NCBI RefSeq assembly: GCF_003628305.1
Contig: NZ_RBZM01000002.1
Location: 248,001 to 312,000, forward strand
Length of the DNA stretch: 64,000 nt
Direction: 5' to 3'
From: Cohnella endophytica
Lineage (GTDB): Bacteria > Bacillota > Bacilli > Paenibacillales > Paenibacillaceae
In this document: piece by piece, positions 44,054 through 52,405 of the stretch
Layout: each line of letters begins with the position of its first letter
How positions within the stretch are numbered: position 1 is the stretch's first letter
Notes under the pieces: generated by a model
Databases searched by the model: none
What the model was told of the DNA's origin: nothing
The model's input: the letters and a program-made list of their open reading frames with translations, nothing else
Made by a program: the position numbers and the translations under genes

Positions 44054-44935
44054 TCACCTGCGGTTCGGTAAGGTATCCGCCACGGGTAGTCCCGGAAACT
44101 CTTGAAGGGAAATTTCTCCGTCCATAAGTCCAAGCTCCCTTGCGTATTGAAAATAAAGGCGCAATCCGGCTTGTTGCTCCGGACCGAAATCATGGCATAG
44201 ATGGCGGAAATACGTTTCCCAATAATCCGCGGTTCCGCCGATTTGGCTCATCGCTTTGTCGATGATCGGTCGCATGTCGCGATAGGACATGCTTTTGCTT
44301 GCAATCAAACCTTCATAGATGCTTTGGACGGCTTCCGGATAACGATGAGCCGTTTCTTTGCGGACGGCCCATAACGCGAAAGTCATCCAGTGCCCGGTCC
44401 ACAAGTTCCATACTTCGCCCAGATCGAGCACGCGATAACCATGGTCCGTCCAAGAGGCGCGGATGGCATGATCCCCGATCAAGAGCGCGGCATCGGCGTT
44501 CTCGAGCATGTGTTCGAGCGAAGGCTCCGCATCCTCGTAAGTCGGTTTGCCGCCGTAAAATTTCTCCATGATGATCTTCAGCAAGTTAACGGACGTAGCG
44601 GACGCGGTCGTTAACGCGATTTTCCCATGGATAACTTTCTCGAGAGGGGATTTCAGGAATAGCAATATCGATTGAACGCGGCCGAACGAGCTGACCGATA
44701 AGTTAGGCAGCACGTAATACGAATCGGAAGAGATCCCGTAAGCGTAAGACGAGATTGCCGCCATATCGATCTCGCCCGCCCTGAGCTTGCGGTTAAGCTT
44801 CGCGGGCAAGTCGGAGTGAAGCTCCGTTTCGTAAGGAAGCGCGTTCGGATCGAAGTGGTGGAATACGGGCCAAGAATTCGTATAAGAAATGCGGCCGAGC
44901 TTAATCGGCCGGGCGTTGTTGTTATTCGTTTCCAT
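44054..44935 (-). CDS. mqnA: Chorismate dehydratase, futalosine menaquinone pathway
   Basis: A 293-residue protein with the substrate-binding-protein fold of the MqnA/MqnD family: KLGRISYTNSWPVF at the start, an ELHSDLP segment, MAAISSYAYG, ALTTASATSVNLLKI, ALLIGDHAI and the LGEVWNLWTG motif. MqnA dehydrates chorismate to 3-enolpyruvyl-benzoate, the first committed step of the futalosine route. It overlaps ubiX by 14 nt. B. subtilis lacks it and uses the menFDCEB route instead, so the presence of mqnA in this otherwise conserved locus is informative. Confidence 0.9.
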   Translation of the reverse strand: METNNNNARPIKLGRISYTNSWPVFHHFDPNALPYETELHSDLPAKLNRKLRAGEIDMAAISSYAYGISSDSYYVLPNLSVSSFGRVQSILLFLKSPLEKVIHGKIALTTASATSVNLLKIIMEKFYGGKPTYEDAEPSLEHMLENADAALLIGDHAIRASWTDHGYRVLDLGEVWNLWTGHWMTFALWAVRKETAHRYPEAVQSIYEGLIASKSMSYRDMRPIIDKAMSQIGGTADYWETYFRHLCHDFGPEQQAGLRLYFQYARELGLMDGEISLQEFPGLPVADTLPNRR

Positions 44936-45572
44936 CGGGCTGTCCCCATCTTTTGTAAATATGATTGTCGATCCCCATACTGTCCATCACTTTGCCGACA
45001 AGGAAATTCACGATATCTTCGATGCTTTGCGGTCCGTTGTAAAATGCCGGCATTGCGGGAATGATCCGCACGCCGAGCCTGGCAAGCTTAAGCATGTTCT
45101 CCAAATGGATCGCGTGCAGCGGCGTCTCTCTCGGCACGATCAAGAGCGGCCTGCCTTCCTTCAGCATGACGTCCGCCGCGCGTGTCAGCAGGTTCGTAGA
45201 GGCGCCGGCGGCGATCGCGGACAGCGTGCCCATCGAACAAGGCACGATCGTCATCCCCTCGCAACGGAACGATCCGCTCGCGATGCTCGCCCCAATATCG
45301 TTAAGCGGATGATAGGTCATCCGCTTCTCTTCGGGCGCGTATTCGAATTGTTCGTTCAGACAGTCGAGCCGTCTCGAAGCATCCCAACCGAGCTCTTCCT
45401 TCAACACTCGCCATCCCGCGTCCGTAACGACGAGATGCACGTGGTAACCGGCGGCGAGCAATTGCCGACATAGCGTAACGCCATAGATCGCTCCGCTAGC
45501 GCCCGTAATTCCGACGACCCATCTCGCGGAGGCGGAGAGTTGCTCCTTCGCCGCGTCCGTCTTCGTTACCAC
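44922..45572 (-). CDS. ubiX: UbiX-type flavin prenyltransferase
   Basis: A 216-residue flavoprotein with VVGITGASGAIYGV (FMN/phosphate loop), VVTDAGW, IVPCSMGTLSAIAAG and the prenyl-phosphate motif VPRETPLH. It makes prenyl-FMN, the cofactor of UbiD-type decarboxylases, which act in the late futalosine pathway. GTG is the likely start and overlaps the end of the ubiA-type gene by 7 nt. Confidence 0.92.
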   Translation of the reverse strand: MVTKTDAAKEQLSASARWVVGITGASGAIYGVTLCRQLLAAGYHVHLVVTDAGWRVLKEELGWDASRRLDCLNEQFEYAPEEKRMTYHPLNDIGASIASGSFRCEGMTIVPCSMGTLSAIAAGASTNLLTRAADVMLKEGRPLLIVPRETPLHAIHLENMLKLARLGVRIIPAMPAFYNGPQSIEDIVNFLVGKVMDSMGIDNHIYKRWGQPDGNE

Positions 45573-46441
45573 GACCTCACCACCACCAGATCAATGAAAG
45601 TGAAGAAGAAAATAACGGCGCTTAAAATGCCGTTCATCGTGAAGAAGGCCGCGTTCACCTTGCTTAAATCATTCGGTTTGACCAAACGGTGTTCGTAGAG
45701 CAGCAACGCCGCCGCCACGATCATGCCGGCGAAATACCACCAACTCAAGTCCGTTAACACCAGCAATAACGCGAAACCCGCGGCCGTTAGCGCATGAAAC
45801 GCTCGCGCGATGCTAAGCCCCCGGGAAATTCCGAATCGGGAAGGAATCGAGTGCAACCCTTCCTTGCGGTCGAATTCGACGTCCTGGCAGGCATAGATAA
45901 TATCGAATCCGGCCGTCCATAACGCACAAGTGATGTAAAGGATGATTGCCGTCCAAGTTACTCCGCCGGTCACGGCTACCCAGCCGCCGAGAGGGGCAAG
46001 TCCGATCGTTAATCCGAGCACGATATGGCAAGCCCAAGTGAAACGCTTCGTATAAGAATAAATGACTAGGAAAAAAACGGCCAAAGGCAGTAGCTTAACC
46101 GCTAAACTATTCAATTGGGCCGCTGCCCAGAACAATAAGACCAACGAGACGATTATAAAGGCGATGACTTCGGCCGATTTCAACAATCCCGCCGGTATGG
46201 CTCGAGTAGCCGTTCTCGGGTTGCGCGCGTCGATTCTTTTGTCGATGACCCGGTTGAGTCCCATTGCCGCCGTTCTGGCCCCGATCATCGCGAGCAAAAT
46301 CCAGCCGCATTCGCTCCATTCCGGAAGCCTTTTCTCCACCGTTACGGCGCCCAGAATCGCTCCTACGAAAGCGAACGGCAGCGCGAACAGCGTATGTTCG
46401 AATTTAATCATTTCCAGAAAAACGCGTATTTTGCCTATCAT
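45566..46441 (-). CDS. ubiA: UbiA-family prenyltransferase, menaquinone type (MqnP-like)
   Basis: A 291-residue membrane protein with about eight helices. The first aspartate-rich motif is NRVIDKRIDARNPRTATR near 62-79, and the second is in the YACQDVEFDRKEGLHS segment near 182-197. It attaches the polyprenyl chain to the aromatic precursor in the membrane. Location with mqnA and ubiX argues for the 1,4-dihydroxy-6-naphthoate route (MqnP) rather than ubiquinone. Confidence 0.9.
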   Translation of the reverse strand: MIGKIRVFLEMIKFEHTLFALPFAFVGAILGAVTVEKRLPEWSECGWILLAMIGARTAAMGLNRVIDKRIDARNPRTATRAIPAGLLKSAEVIAFIIVSLVLLFWAAAQLNSLAVKLLPLAVFFLVIYSYTKRFTWACHIVLGLTIGLAPLGGWVAVTGGVTWTAIILYITCALWTAGFDIIYACQDVEFDRKEGLHSIPSRFGISRGLSIARAFHALTAAGFALLLVLTDLSWWYFAGMIVAAALLLYEHRLVKPNDLSKVNAAFFTMNGILSAVIFFFTFIDLVVVRSW

Positions 46442-47160
46442 GATCCTTCATTCCCCTTTGTGCCGATATGCAGCGCCGCGACCCCTCCGGTCAGCGGATA
46501 TGCCTTGACGTTGCGCATTCCGACGCTGCGGAATAGCTCGGCCAGCGCTTGCAAATCCGGGAACGTCGCAAGCGACTCCGGCAGCCAGCGGTATTGTTCG
46601 TACCGTTTGACAAACCATTTGCCCATGAGCGGAAGCAGCTTCTCGAAGTAAAAATAATAAATACTTTTGAACGGTTGCCATGTCGGTTTGGAGAGCTCCA
46701 AACATACGATCTTGCCGCCCGGCTTCACTACCCGCTTCATTTCCTTTAACGTCTTGACGATATCCGGCACGTTCCTCAAACCGAAGCCGATCGTGACGAA
46801 GTCAAAGGAATTATCCGGAAAAGGAAGCTCCATGGCGTTGCCTTGTACGAGCGTAATCTGTTCTCCGAGCTTCAGCTTGTCTACCTTGGCTTGTCCGACG
46901 TCCAGCATGTTGCGGCTGAAATCGAGACCGACGGTTTGACCCGTTCGGCTTTCCTTGGCAAGCGTTATCGTCCAATCGCAGGTACCGCAGCATAAGTCTA
47001 GCGAAGTCTGACCCGGTTTCAGGTCCATTTTCCTCATCGTAAACCGCCGCCAAGCTTTATGGCGCCTGAAGCTCAGAATATCGTTCATTATATCGTACTT
47101 GGGTGCGATGCTTTCGAACACCGCATGTACGTGCTTCTGTTTGGAATCCGCGTCCATCAT
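46438..47160 (-). CDS. menG: Demethylmenaquinone methyltransferase
   Basis: A 240-residue class I methyltransferase with FESIAPKYDIMNDILSFRRH (the YDxMN signature), LDLCCGTCDWT (SAM motif I), GLDFSRNML and TIGFGLRNVPD. It performs the last methylation of menaquinone. It lies 6 nt after hepS, and overlaps the ubiA-type gene by 4 nt. This final step is common to both menaquinone pathways. Confidence 0.95.
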   Translation of the reverse strand: MMDADSKQKHVHAVFESIAPKYDIMNDILSFRRHKAWRRFTMRKMDLKPGQTSLDLCCGTCDWTITLAKESRTGQTVGLDFSRNMLDVGQAKVDKLKLGEQITLVQGNAMELPFPDNSFDFVTIGFGLRNVPDIVKTLKEMKRVVKPGGKIVCLELSKPTWQPFKSIYYFYFEKLLPLMGKWFVKRYEQYRWLPESLATFPDLQALAELFRSVGMRNVKAYPLTGGVAALHIGTKGNEGS

Positions 47161-47166
47161 GATCTG

Positions 47167-48054
47167 TTATCCCAGCTCCTTCAATGCGGTCGCCCGTTGC
47201 TGTCCCGCCGCTTGCAGGAACGGTTCGATTAACGGCTGCAACTCGCGCAGCAGCTTATCGGATTGGAGCCGTTGAAGCAATACTTGCAGTTGTCCCGTCG
47301 ATTGGCGAAGCAGGCTGCCCAGCTTCTCCGCGATGTCGTATTTGTGCATAAGCGTCTTAATAAGATTAGGATCGTCGCGACGTTCGAAAAGCATGCGGCG
47401 ATCTTCCTCCGTACCTTCCTGAAGAATGTGCCACATTCCCCAGCTCTCGTCCAAGGACGACATTTTCTCGACCTTGCGCATTTCTTGCAGGAGCACTTCG
47501 CAACGGCTGAAGCGTTCCACGAGCTCAGGCCATGCGCGTTCGTATAACCCGCTCATAAATCCCGTAAACGCCAGGAAAAGCCCAGACTTAAGCTCTGCGC
47601 CGAAGTGAAGATATTCCTCTGCGTTTAATTTCATTTGTGTCATTTTGCCATACAAGCTAACTTTCAATCGGTTAATGTCGCATATGGCTTCGCTTAGTCG
47701 GCGAACCGTATCGATCTGACCGGCTTGCGAGAGCAAATGGTAAAACCGGCTGCTGAAATAATCGCCCGCGAGCACTTTCAGTTGCTGGGCCCGCATGGCT
47801 AGCAGGCCGCTTTTGGCCGCGCTTGCCCCTTGCGGAGCGTTCTCGACCATATCATGGGTATCCAAACCCATCTGTACGAGCGAAGTAACTAGCGTAAGCA
47901 ACTCTTTTTGCGGGGCCGCATCCGGTTGTTGGCCTAGCACGGCGTATAGCAAAGAAATCCTGCCCTCCGGTAATTCCGGCAAATCCGTATGCAGGCTGAT
48001 CATGTCATGGTTCATATACTTTCCGGTCATCTGAGTCATCCGTGCTCTATTCAT
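47167..48054 (-). CDS. hepS: Heptaprenyl diphosphate synthase component I
   Basis: A 295-residue helical protein with no aspartate-rich motif, as expected for the small regulatory subunit that works with HepT. Typical features are the early LLYAVLGQQPDA region, DTHDMVEN, QLKVLAGDYFSSRFYHLLSQAG and RRLSEAICDINR. GGAGG lies 8 nt before the ATG. It heads the quinone operon, with an extended -10 promoter upstream. Confidence 0.9.
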   Translation of the reverse strand: MNRARMTQMTGKYMNHDMISLHTDLPELPEGRISLLYAVLGQQPDAAPQKELLTLVTSLVQMGLDTHDMVENAPQGASAAKSGLLAMRAQQLKVLAGDYFSSRFYHLLSQAGQIDTVRRLSEAICDINRLKVSLYGKMTQMKLNAEEYLHFGAELKSGLFLAFTGFMSGLYERAWPELVERFSRCEVLLQEMRKVEKMSSLDESWGMWHILQEGTEEDRRMLFERRDDPNLIKTLMHKYDIAEKLGSLLRQSTGQLQVLLQRLQSDKLLRELQPLIEPFLQAAGQQRATALKELG

Positions 48055-48111
48055 TCCTACCGCCTCCGAACATGCTGCCAGGCACCTTATGCATCGATTT
48101 TGATTTCATAT

Positions 48112-48120
48112 ATTATAACA
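48112..48120 (-). promoter_or_regulatory. Extended -10 promoter of hepS
   Basis: TGTTATAAT on the minus strand, about 60 nt upstream of hepS; no good -35 is seen. Confidence 0.55.
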
Positions 48121-48159
48121 TATCCTAGTTAAGCTCGCATAAGACAAGGACTTTGTTCA

Positions 48160-48696
48160 TCAATTTGCAAAATTTGCGAGCCAGTGCTTACCTAACGGAG
48201 TAACCGAGAGTCGAATTTTGGAAGCTTGCTCGATATCCGCCAAGCGGGTAGTCAGCAAAGGATCCGCCAATTCCTCTTCGCTCCAGTCGCTCTTGCGCGT
48301 CTCCGCGGCCAGCATCAGCGAACGATTACCCCCGCTTCGGTCCACGTACACGCGGATAAGAAGTTGCTTCACGTTACGCTCCTCTGCATAAGCGAACGCG
48401 AGAAGCTTGCCCATATCGGCCCACGCGTCGATCGGAGCGTCGCCGAGCAAATCTACCGTTAGAATGGCATGATCCCATCCCACTTTAACGAGACGATCGG
48501 TTAGCGACAGCTTGGAGAGCGCGTCGACCAAATTATCGTCCGTCAACCAATTGCTCGTATTCGGCTGGAATACGGCAACCGCTTGGCGGCGTTCTTGAAA
48601 CCCTCGTTCGACGGAAGGCAACCGGCTCAACGACAACACGACGACTAATCCGGCAATCAGCAATAGGCTCCATTGTTTGTACGGGATTACGGGCAC
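48160..48696 (-). CDS. Membrane-anchored hypothetical protein
   Basis: A 178-residue protein with an N-terminal membrane segment (about 8-24) and a soluble extracytoplasmic domain of about 150 residues. GTG is the likely start, with AAAGGGG about 8 nt upstream. The soluble domain has alternating strands and helices (KVGWDHAILTVDLLGD, then LLIRVYVDRSG), but I do not recognise a family. It sits between mtrB and hepS, where B. subtilis has no gene. Confidence 0.65.
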   Translation of the reverse strand: MPVIPYKQWSLLLIAGLVVVLSLSRLPSVERGFQERRQAVAVFQPNTSNWLTDDNLVDALSKLSLTDRLVKVGWDHAILTVDLLGDAPIDAWADMGKLLAFAYAEERNVKQLLIRVYVDRSGGNRSLMLAAETRKSDWSEEELADPLLTTRLADIEQASKIRLSVTPLGKHWLANFAN

Positions 48697-48744
48697 GGAG
48701 AATTCCCCTTTCCGTGGAAATCTTCTTCCTTACCCATTGTACAA

Positions 48745-48773
48745 ACAAAAAGGGCAGGCTATGCCTGCGCCCT
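48745..48773 (-). terminator. Terminator after mtrB
   Basis: The minus-strand stem GGGC(GC)AGGC/GCCTGCCC with a 3-nt loop is followed by five U residues. Confidence 0.7.
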
Positions 48774-48783
48774 CGCGTTCCCG

Positions 48784-49005
48784 TTAAGTATCCGTCTCTA
48801 TCGTCCCGTATTTCGTCATGATCGTCGCTTTGCCTCTTATTTTCATCGCGGACGTATGGTCGGTGAATTGAACGATAAGCACTTCGCCTTTATCGAGCTT
48901 CTCCGTATGATGGAACTTCGTATCCTGTCCCCGCGTTAGTCCGATCACTTGCACGCCGCCGTCCTTGGCTTTGATCACGACGAAATCCTGTTGGTTCGTT
49001 TCCAT
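48784..49005 (-). CDS. mtrB: Tryptophan RNA-binding attenuation protein (TRAP)
   Basis: A 73-residue protein nearly colinear with B. subtilis MtrB: DFVVIKA near the start, VIGLTRG, DTKFHH, the KLDKGE and KIRG segments that supply the RNA-contacting Lys/Lys/Arg, and FTDHTSA. TRAP forms an 11-subunit ring that, with bound tryptophan, wraps (G/U)AG triplets in the trp leader and causes termination. Its target site is at 37413-37445. The usual partner folE (mtrA) is not beside it; tRNA-Pro and hbs are. Confidence 0.96.
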   Translation of the reverse strand: METNQQDFVVIKAKDGGVQVIGLTRGQDTKFHHTEKLDKGEVLIVQFTDHTSAMKIRGKATIMTKYGTIETDT

Positions 49006-49043
49006 ATTCGTAGACCTCCTTCTTAGCCTCAGTCCATAGCCCC

Positions 49044-49073
49044 ATCATGAAGGAAAAGCTAGAGCGCTGTCAA
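49044..49073 (-). promoter_or_regulatory. Possible mtrB promoter
   Basis: TTGACA (49068-49073), 18 nt, CATGAT (49044-49049) on the minus strand. It has a strong -35 but a weak -10 and abuts the tRNA terminator. Confidence 0.4.
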
Positions 49074-49074
49074 A

Positions 49075-49113
49075 CAAAAACTGCTCCCCCGCAACAAGCT
49101 TGCGAGAAAGCAG
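49075..49113 (-). terminator. Terminator after tRNA-Pro
   Basis: The minus-strand outer stem CTGCT/AGCAG and inner GCAA/TTGC are followed by UUUUU. Confidence 0.75.
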
Positions 49114-49128
49114 TCGACGTTCATGTCA

Positions 49129-49205
49129 TGGTCGGAACGGAGAGATTCGAACTCTCGACCTCACCCACCCCAAGGGTGCGCGCTACCGGGCTGCGCCACG
49201 TCCCG
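49129..49205 (-). tRNA. tRNA-Pro (GGG)
   Basis: A 77-nt cloverleaf on the minus strand. The acceptor stem CGGGACG/CGTTCCG has one G-U pair, the anticodon stem CACCC/GGGTG closes a TTGGGGT loop with anticodon GGG, the T-arm has GTTCGAATC, and a 3' CCA is encoded after A73. A TTGCCT-18-TATAAT promoter with TGC before the -10 lies at 49223-49252. Confidence 0.93.
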
Positions 49206-49222
49206 ATTATTTTACGAGAGTG

Positions 49223-49252
49223 ATTATAGCACGGAGCGTTCACCGGAGGCAA
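49223..49252 (-). promoter_or_regulatory. Promoter of tRNA-Pro
   Basis: TTGCCT (49247-49252), 18 nt, TATAAT (49223-49228) with an extended -10 TG on the minus strand. Confidence 0.65.
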
Positions 49253-49291
49253 TATGTTCCTTAACCTTCAAGTCTCGGACTACGAAGGAAA

Positions 49292-49340
49292 TGGAAAGAC
49301 CGCCCTCCGATGTCCGCTTCGCGGATCCCGGAGAACGGCC
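49292..49340 (-). terminator. Long terminator hairpin after hbs
   Basis: A GC-rich stem with inner pairs CTCCG/CGGAG and TCCGC/GCGGA around a GAA loop, closed by GGCCG/CGGTC, is followed by UUU on the minus strand. Confidence 0.6.
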
Positions 49341-49355
49341 TATGTAACTCTAATC

Positions 49356-49628
49356 CTATTTGATTCCGTCTTTAAGTGCTTTACCCGGCTTGAATGCGGG
49401 GATTTTCCCGGCCGGAATCTCGATTTCCACGCCGGTTTGCGGATTGCGACCCTTACGGGCGGAGCGCTCGCGCACCTCGAAGTTGCCAAATCCAACGAGT
49501 TGTACTTTATCTCCGTTTTGCAGTGCTTCGGAGATTACATCGAATACGGCATCCACCGCTTGCGTTGCGTCTTTCTTGGACAAGTCGGCCAGTTCGGCCA
49601 CTTTGGCGATCAATTCGGTTTTGTTCAT
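49356..49628 (-). CDS. hbs: HU-type nucleoid protein
   Basis: A 90-residue HU/IHF family protein: [12 protein letters not shown] at the start, the [21 protein letters not shown] arm base, and [17 protein letters not shown]. It packages DNA as a dimer. The start is the ATG with GGAGGTGA 6 nt upstream. A TTGAAA-18-TATAAT promoter lies at 49689-49718. Confidence 0.96.
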   Translation of the reverse strand: MNKTELIAKVAELADLSKKDATQAVDAVFDVISEALQNGDKVQLVGFGNFEVRERSARKGRNPQTGVEIEIPAGKIPAFKPGKALKDGIK

Positions 49629-49688
49629 TTGCATTCACCTCCCCATGCGGTTCGTGGGCATGTTATCTGTTTAACCGTTTCCACAGAA

Positions 49689-49718
49689 ATTATACACTCC
49701 GAACGCTCGAAGTTTCAA
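49689..49718 (-). promoter_or_regulatory. SigA promoter of hbs
   Basis: TTGAAA (49713-49718), 18 nt, TATAAT (49689-49694) on the minus strand. Confidence 0.7.
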
Positions 49719-49777
49719 GCAGGGCGCGATTTCCGGCCGATATTCGGCCGTTAATCGGGGTGCCCGGCAGGACGGGT

Positions 49778-50764
49778 TCAAGCTTTCCTGCGATTCAGAT
49801 GGATGAACGTGACGGCAAGCGCGACGATGAGCACGAGCCCTTTCACGATATCGGTTTGATAATATTTGACGTTCATCATCGTTAGTCCGTTAACGAGCAC
49901 GCCCATCAGAATCGCGCCGAAGAACGTCCCGATGATGTTGGGACGACCCGCCGCGAAAACGGAATAGCCGACGAATACGGCGGCAACCGACTCCATGAGC
50001 ATCGGAGCGCCCGCGTCGATCTGTCCCGAACCGATCCTGGAAGCGAACAGAATGCCGCCGATCGAAGCGAATATGCCCGAAGCGACGTAAGCGTACATGC
50101 GGATCTTCTTGACCTTCACGCCCGACAGGCGAGCAGCCTCTTCGTTGCCGCCCGTCATGATCATTTGCCTGCCCCATCTCGTGTACTTGAAGAAAACATG
50201 AACGGCGGCAACCGCAACGACCATAAGCACGACGGGAAACGGAATGCCGAGCAATTTTCCCTGACCGATCCATAGGAATGCTTTGCTCATCTCTCCCGGA
50301 GCCGTGGAACCGTCGGGCATCGGCATATGGCTGTAAACGGAGTATCCCGCGGTGTAATTTTTGTGAATCCCGTTCACGAGATACATGACGGATAACGTCG
50401 CGAGCAAATCGGGTATTCGGATCTTGACGATCAACAACGAATTGATCAGTCCGATAAGCGCCCCGACCGCGATCGGCACGATCAAGACGACGACAAGCGG
50501 CATCTCGTACCATACCATGAGCGAAGCCGTAATAACGGTCGACAGAGATACGGTAGCGCTAACGGACAGATCGAATCCGTCTACCAACAAAGAAATCGTC
50601 ACGCCTATCGCCACGAATGTCACGATGGAAATGGAACGCAGGATGTCGGTCAAGTTGCTATAAGTAAAGAAATACTGGTTATACAGGGAAAAGAACAAAA
50701 TAACCAAACCGATGAACAGCAGCGCTCCGTATTTGAACGAGAACGGCAGCAAATGTTTTCTCAA
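49778..50764 (-). CDS. Ribose-type ABC transporter permease
   Basis: A 328-residue protein with about eight to ten membrane helices and the RbsC/BPD_transp_2 signature: VDGFDLSVSATVSLS, the LINSLLIVKIRIPDLLATL segment, GGNEEAARLSGVKVKKIRM (coupling helix) and GRPNIIGTFFGAILMGVL. It forms the membrane channel of a sugar or autoinducer importer. The ATG overlaps the ATPase stop by 4 nt. Substrate cannot be read from sequence. Confidence 0.9.
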   Translation of the reverse strand: MRKHLLPFSFKYGALLFIGLVILFFSLYNQYFFTYSNLTDILRSISIVTFVAIGVTISLLVDGFDLSVSATVSLSTVITASLMVWYEMPLVVVLIVPIAVGALIGLINSLLIVKIRIPDLLATLSVMYLVNGIHKNYTAGYSVYSHMPMPDGSTAPGEMSKAFLWIGQGKLLGIPFPVVLMVVAVAAVHVFFKYTRWGRQMIMTGGNEEAARLSGVKVKKIRMYAYVASGIFASIGGILFASRIGSGQIDAGAPMLMESVAAVFVGYSVFAAGRPNIIGTFFGAILMGVLVNGLTMMNVKYYQTDIVKGLVLIVALAVTFIHLNRRKA

Positions 50765-52284
50765 GCCAATTCCTCCCGGACCGCGCTGGCGAACTTCAGC
50801 AAGTCTTCATGCGTAGCTTCTCCGCGGTTGAATGATTTTACGATCGAGCCGTCGCACATGACGAGAATTCGATCCGCCAATCCTAGCGCTTCGTCGAATT
50901 CGCAGGTTAAATACAATATTCCTTTGCCTTGCTGCGCTAGCGTGCCGATAATGCGGAAAATATCTCTCTTGGCGCCGACGTCAACCCCTTTGGTAGGCTC
51001 GTCGAACACGAACACGTCCGCATCCGTTTCAAGCCACTTGCCTATCGCGACCTTCTGTTGGTTGCCCCCGCTTAAGAAAGCGGTTTGTTGGGTCGCCGAC
51101 GAGGTTTTGATTCCGAGATCCGAGATCTGTCTATTCGCCAGTTCGCGCTCGCGTTTGCCCGATAGAATACCCAGACGACTGATCGCCCGCAGCACCGGTA
51201 CGCTCAAATTATGAAGAACGGATTCTCTCACGAAAATCCCTTCCTTCCGCCGCTCTTCGGGAACCAATGCAATTCCCGCGCGAACGGCTTCCGCCGGACT
51301 TGCGAGCTTCGCCGATTTGCCGTTTACGGCTACCGTACCCCGATCTATGGGATCCGCTCCGAACAACGCGCGCGACAGCTCCGTCTTGCCTGCCCCTACG
51401 AGCCCTACGACCGCGACGATCTCGCCCTGCCTTACTTCTAGATCTACTCCGCGCACCCGTTTGCCGGCTTCTAGACGCGCTACCGTCAACACAGGCTTAC
51501 CTATGTCTGCCTGCAGCTTCGGGAACTCCTCCTCGAAGCTTCGGCCGAGCATAGCCTTGACGATGCCTTGGGAATCGATCTCTTCCTTCCTTACGGTGAG
51601 CACGCGCTCTCCGTCCCGCATGACCGTGATCCTGTCGCTGATCCGGAGCACTTCCGGAAGCCGGTGAGAGATAAAGATAACCCCGATGCCATCCGATTTC
51701 AATCCTTGCATGATTCCGAACAGCTTTTCCGTTTCCTCTAGGCTCAGGGGCGCCGTCGGTTCGTCGAGAATGACGAACTTCGCCTTCTGCGCCGACAATC
51801 TAGCAATGAGCACGAGCTGCTTCTCGGACAACGTCAAATCTCGTACCAATGTTCTCGGAGAGATATGCAGCCCTAATCTTTCGAGAACCGCGCTTGCTTC
51901 GTCGTGCAGCTTTCCCCAGCTTAACCACGCTTTCCCCTTCGGAGAAGCGAGGTTGTCGAGGAAGATGTTCTCCGAGACGGTTAGATGGGCGACAAGAGAC
52001 GTATCCACTTCCTGATAGACGCAATGGATGCCGGCAGCCTTGGAGTCGGAAGGGGAACGGAACGCATGCGAGACGCCTCCCGCTTCGATGTTCCCTTCGT
52101 CCGTTTCGTAAGCACCCGACAGGATTTTCATTAGCGTGCTTTTACCTGCGCCGTTCGCCCCTAGCAAAGCATGAATTTCACCGCCTCGAACGTTAAAATC
52201 GACGCCCTTCAAAGCAGGAACACCGGCGAACGATTTGGAGATCTTGCTCATGTTCAATTCCGAAACCGGCTGATTGCCCAACAT
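50761..52284 (-). CDS. Ribose-type ABC transporter ATPase, two ABC domains
   Basis: A 507-residue fused duplicate ATPase. The N-terminal half has the standard Walker A LLGANGAGKST near 43-53 and Walker B ILDEP near 170. The second half has VVGLVGAGKTELS, an LSGGNQQKVAIGKWL signature and VFDEPTKGVDVG. The first half's ABC signature is degenerate (LTLSEKQLVLIARLS), as is usual in this family. It energises import with the permease and binding protein. Start chosen at the ATG after GGAAGGGG. Confidence 0.9.
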   Translation of the reverse strand: MLGNQPVSELNMSKISKSFAGVPALKGVDFNVRGGEIHALLGANGAGKSTLMKILSGAYETDEGNIEAGGVSHAFRSPSDSKAAGIHCVYQEVDTSLVAHLTVSENIFLDNLASPKGKAWLSWGKLHDEASAVLERLGLHISPRTLVRDLTLSEKQLVLIARLSAQKAKFVILDEPTAPLSLEETEKLFGIMQGLKSDGIGVIFISHRLPEVLRISDRITVMRDGERVLTVRKEEIDSQGIVKAMLGRSFEEEFPKLQADIGKPVLTVARLEAGKRVRGVDLEVRQGEIVAVVGLVGAGKTELSRALFGADPIDRGTVAVNGKSAKLASPAEAVRAGIALVPEERRKEGIFVRESVLHNLSVPVLRAISRLGILSGKRERELANRQISDLGIKTSSATQQTAFLSGGNQQKVAIGKWLETDADVFVFDEPTKGVDVGAKRDIFRIIGTLAQQGKGILYLTCEFDEALGLADRILVMCDGSIVKSFNRGEATHEDLLKFASAVREELA

Positions 52285-52405
52285 GGCAGCGTCGCCCCTT
52301 CCCAAGTCGTGAATATCGTAAACGCGGCTAGGACAGCAGGAAACGGCGCGGTTAATATCCGCGCCGTGCCGTACCGAGCCTTAGGCTTTCCAGTCTATCT
52401 ATCTC

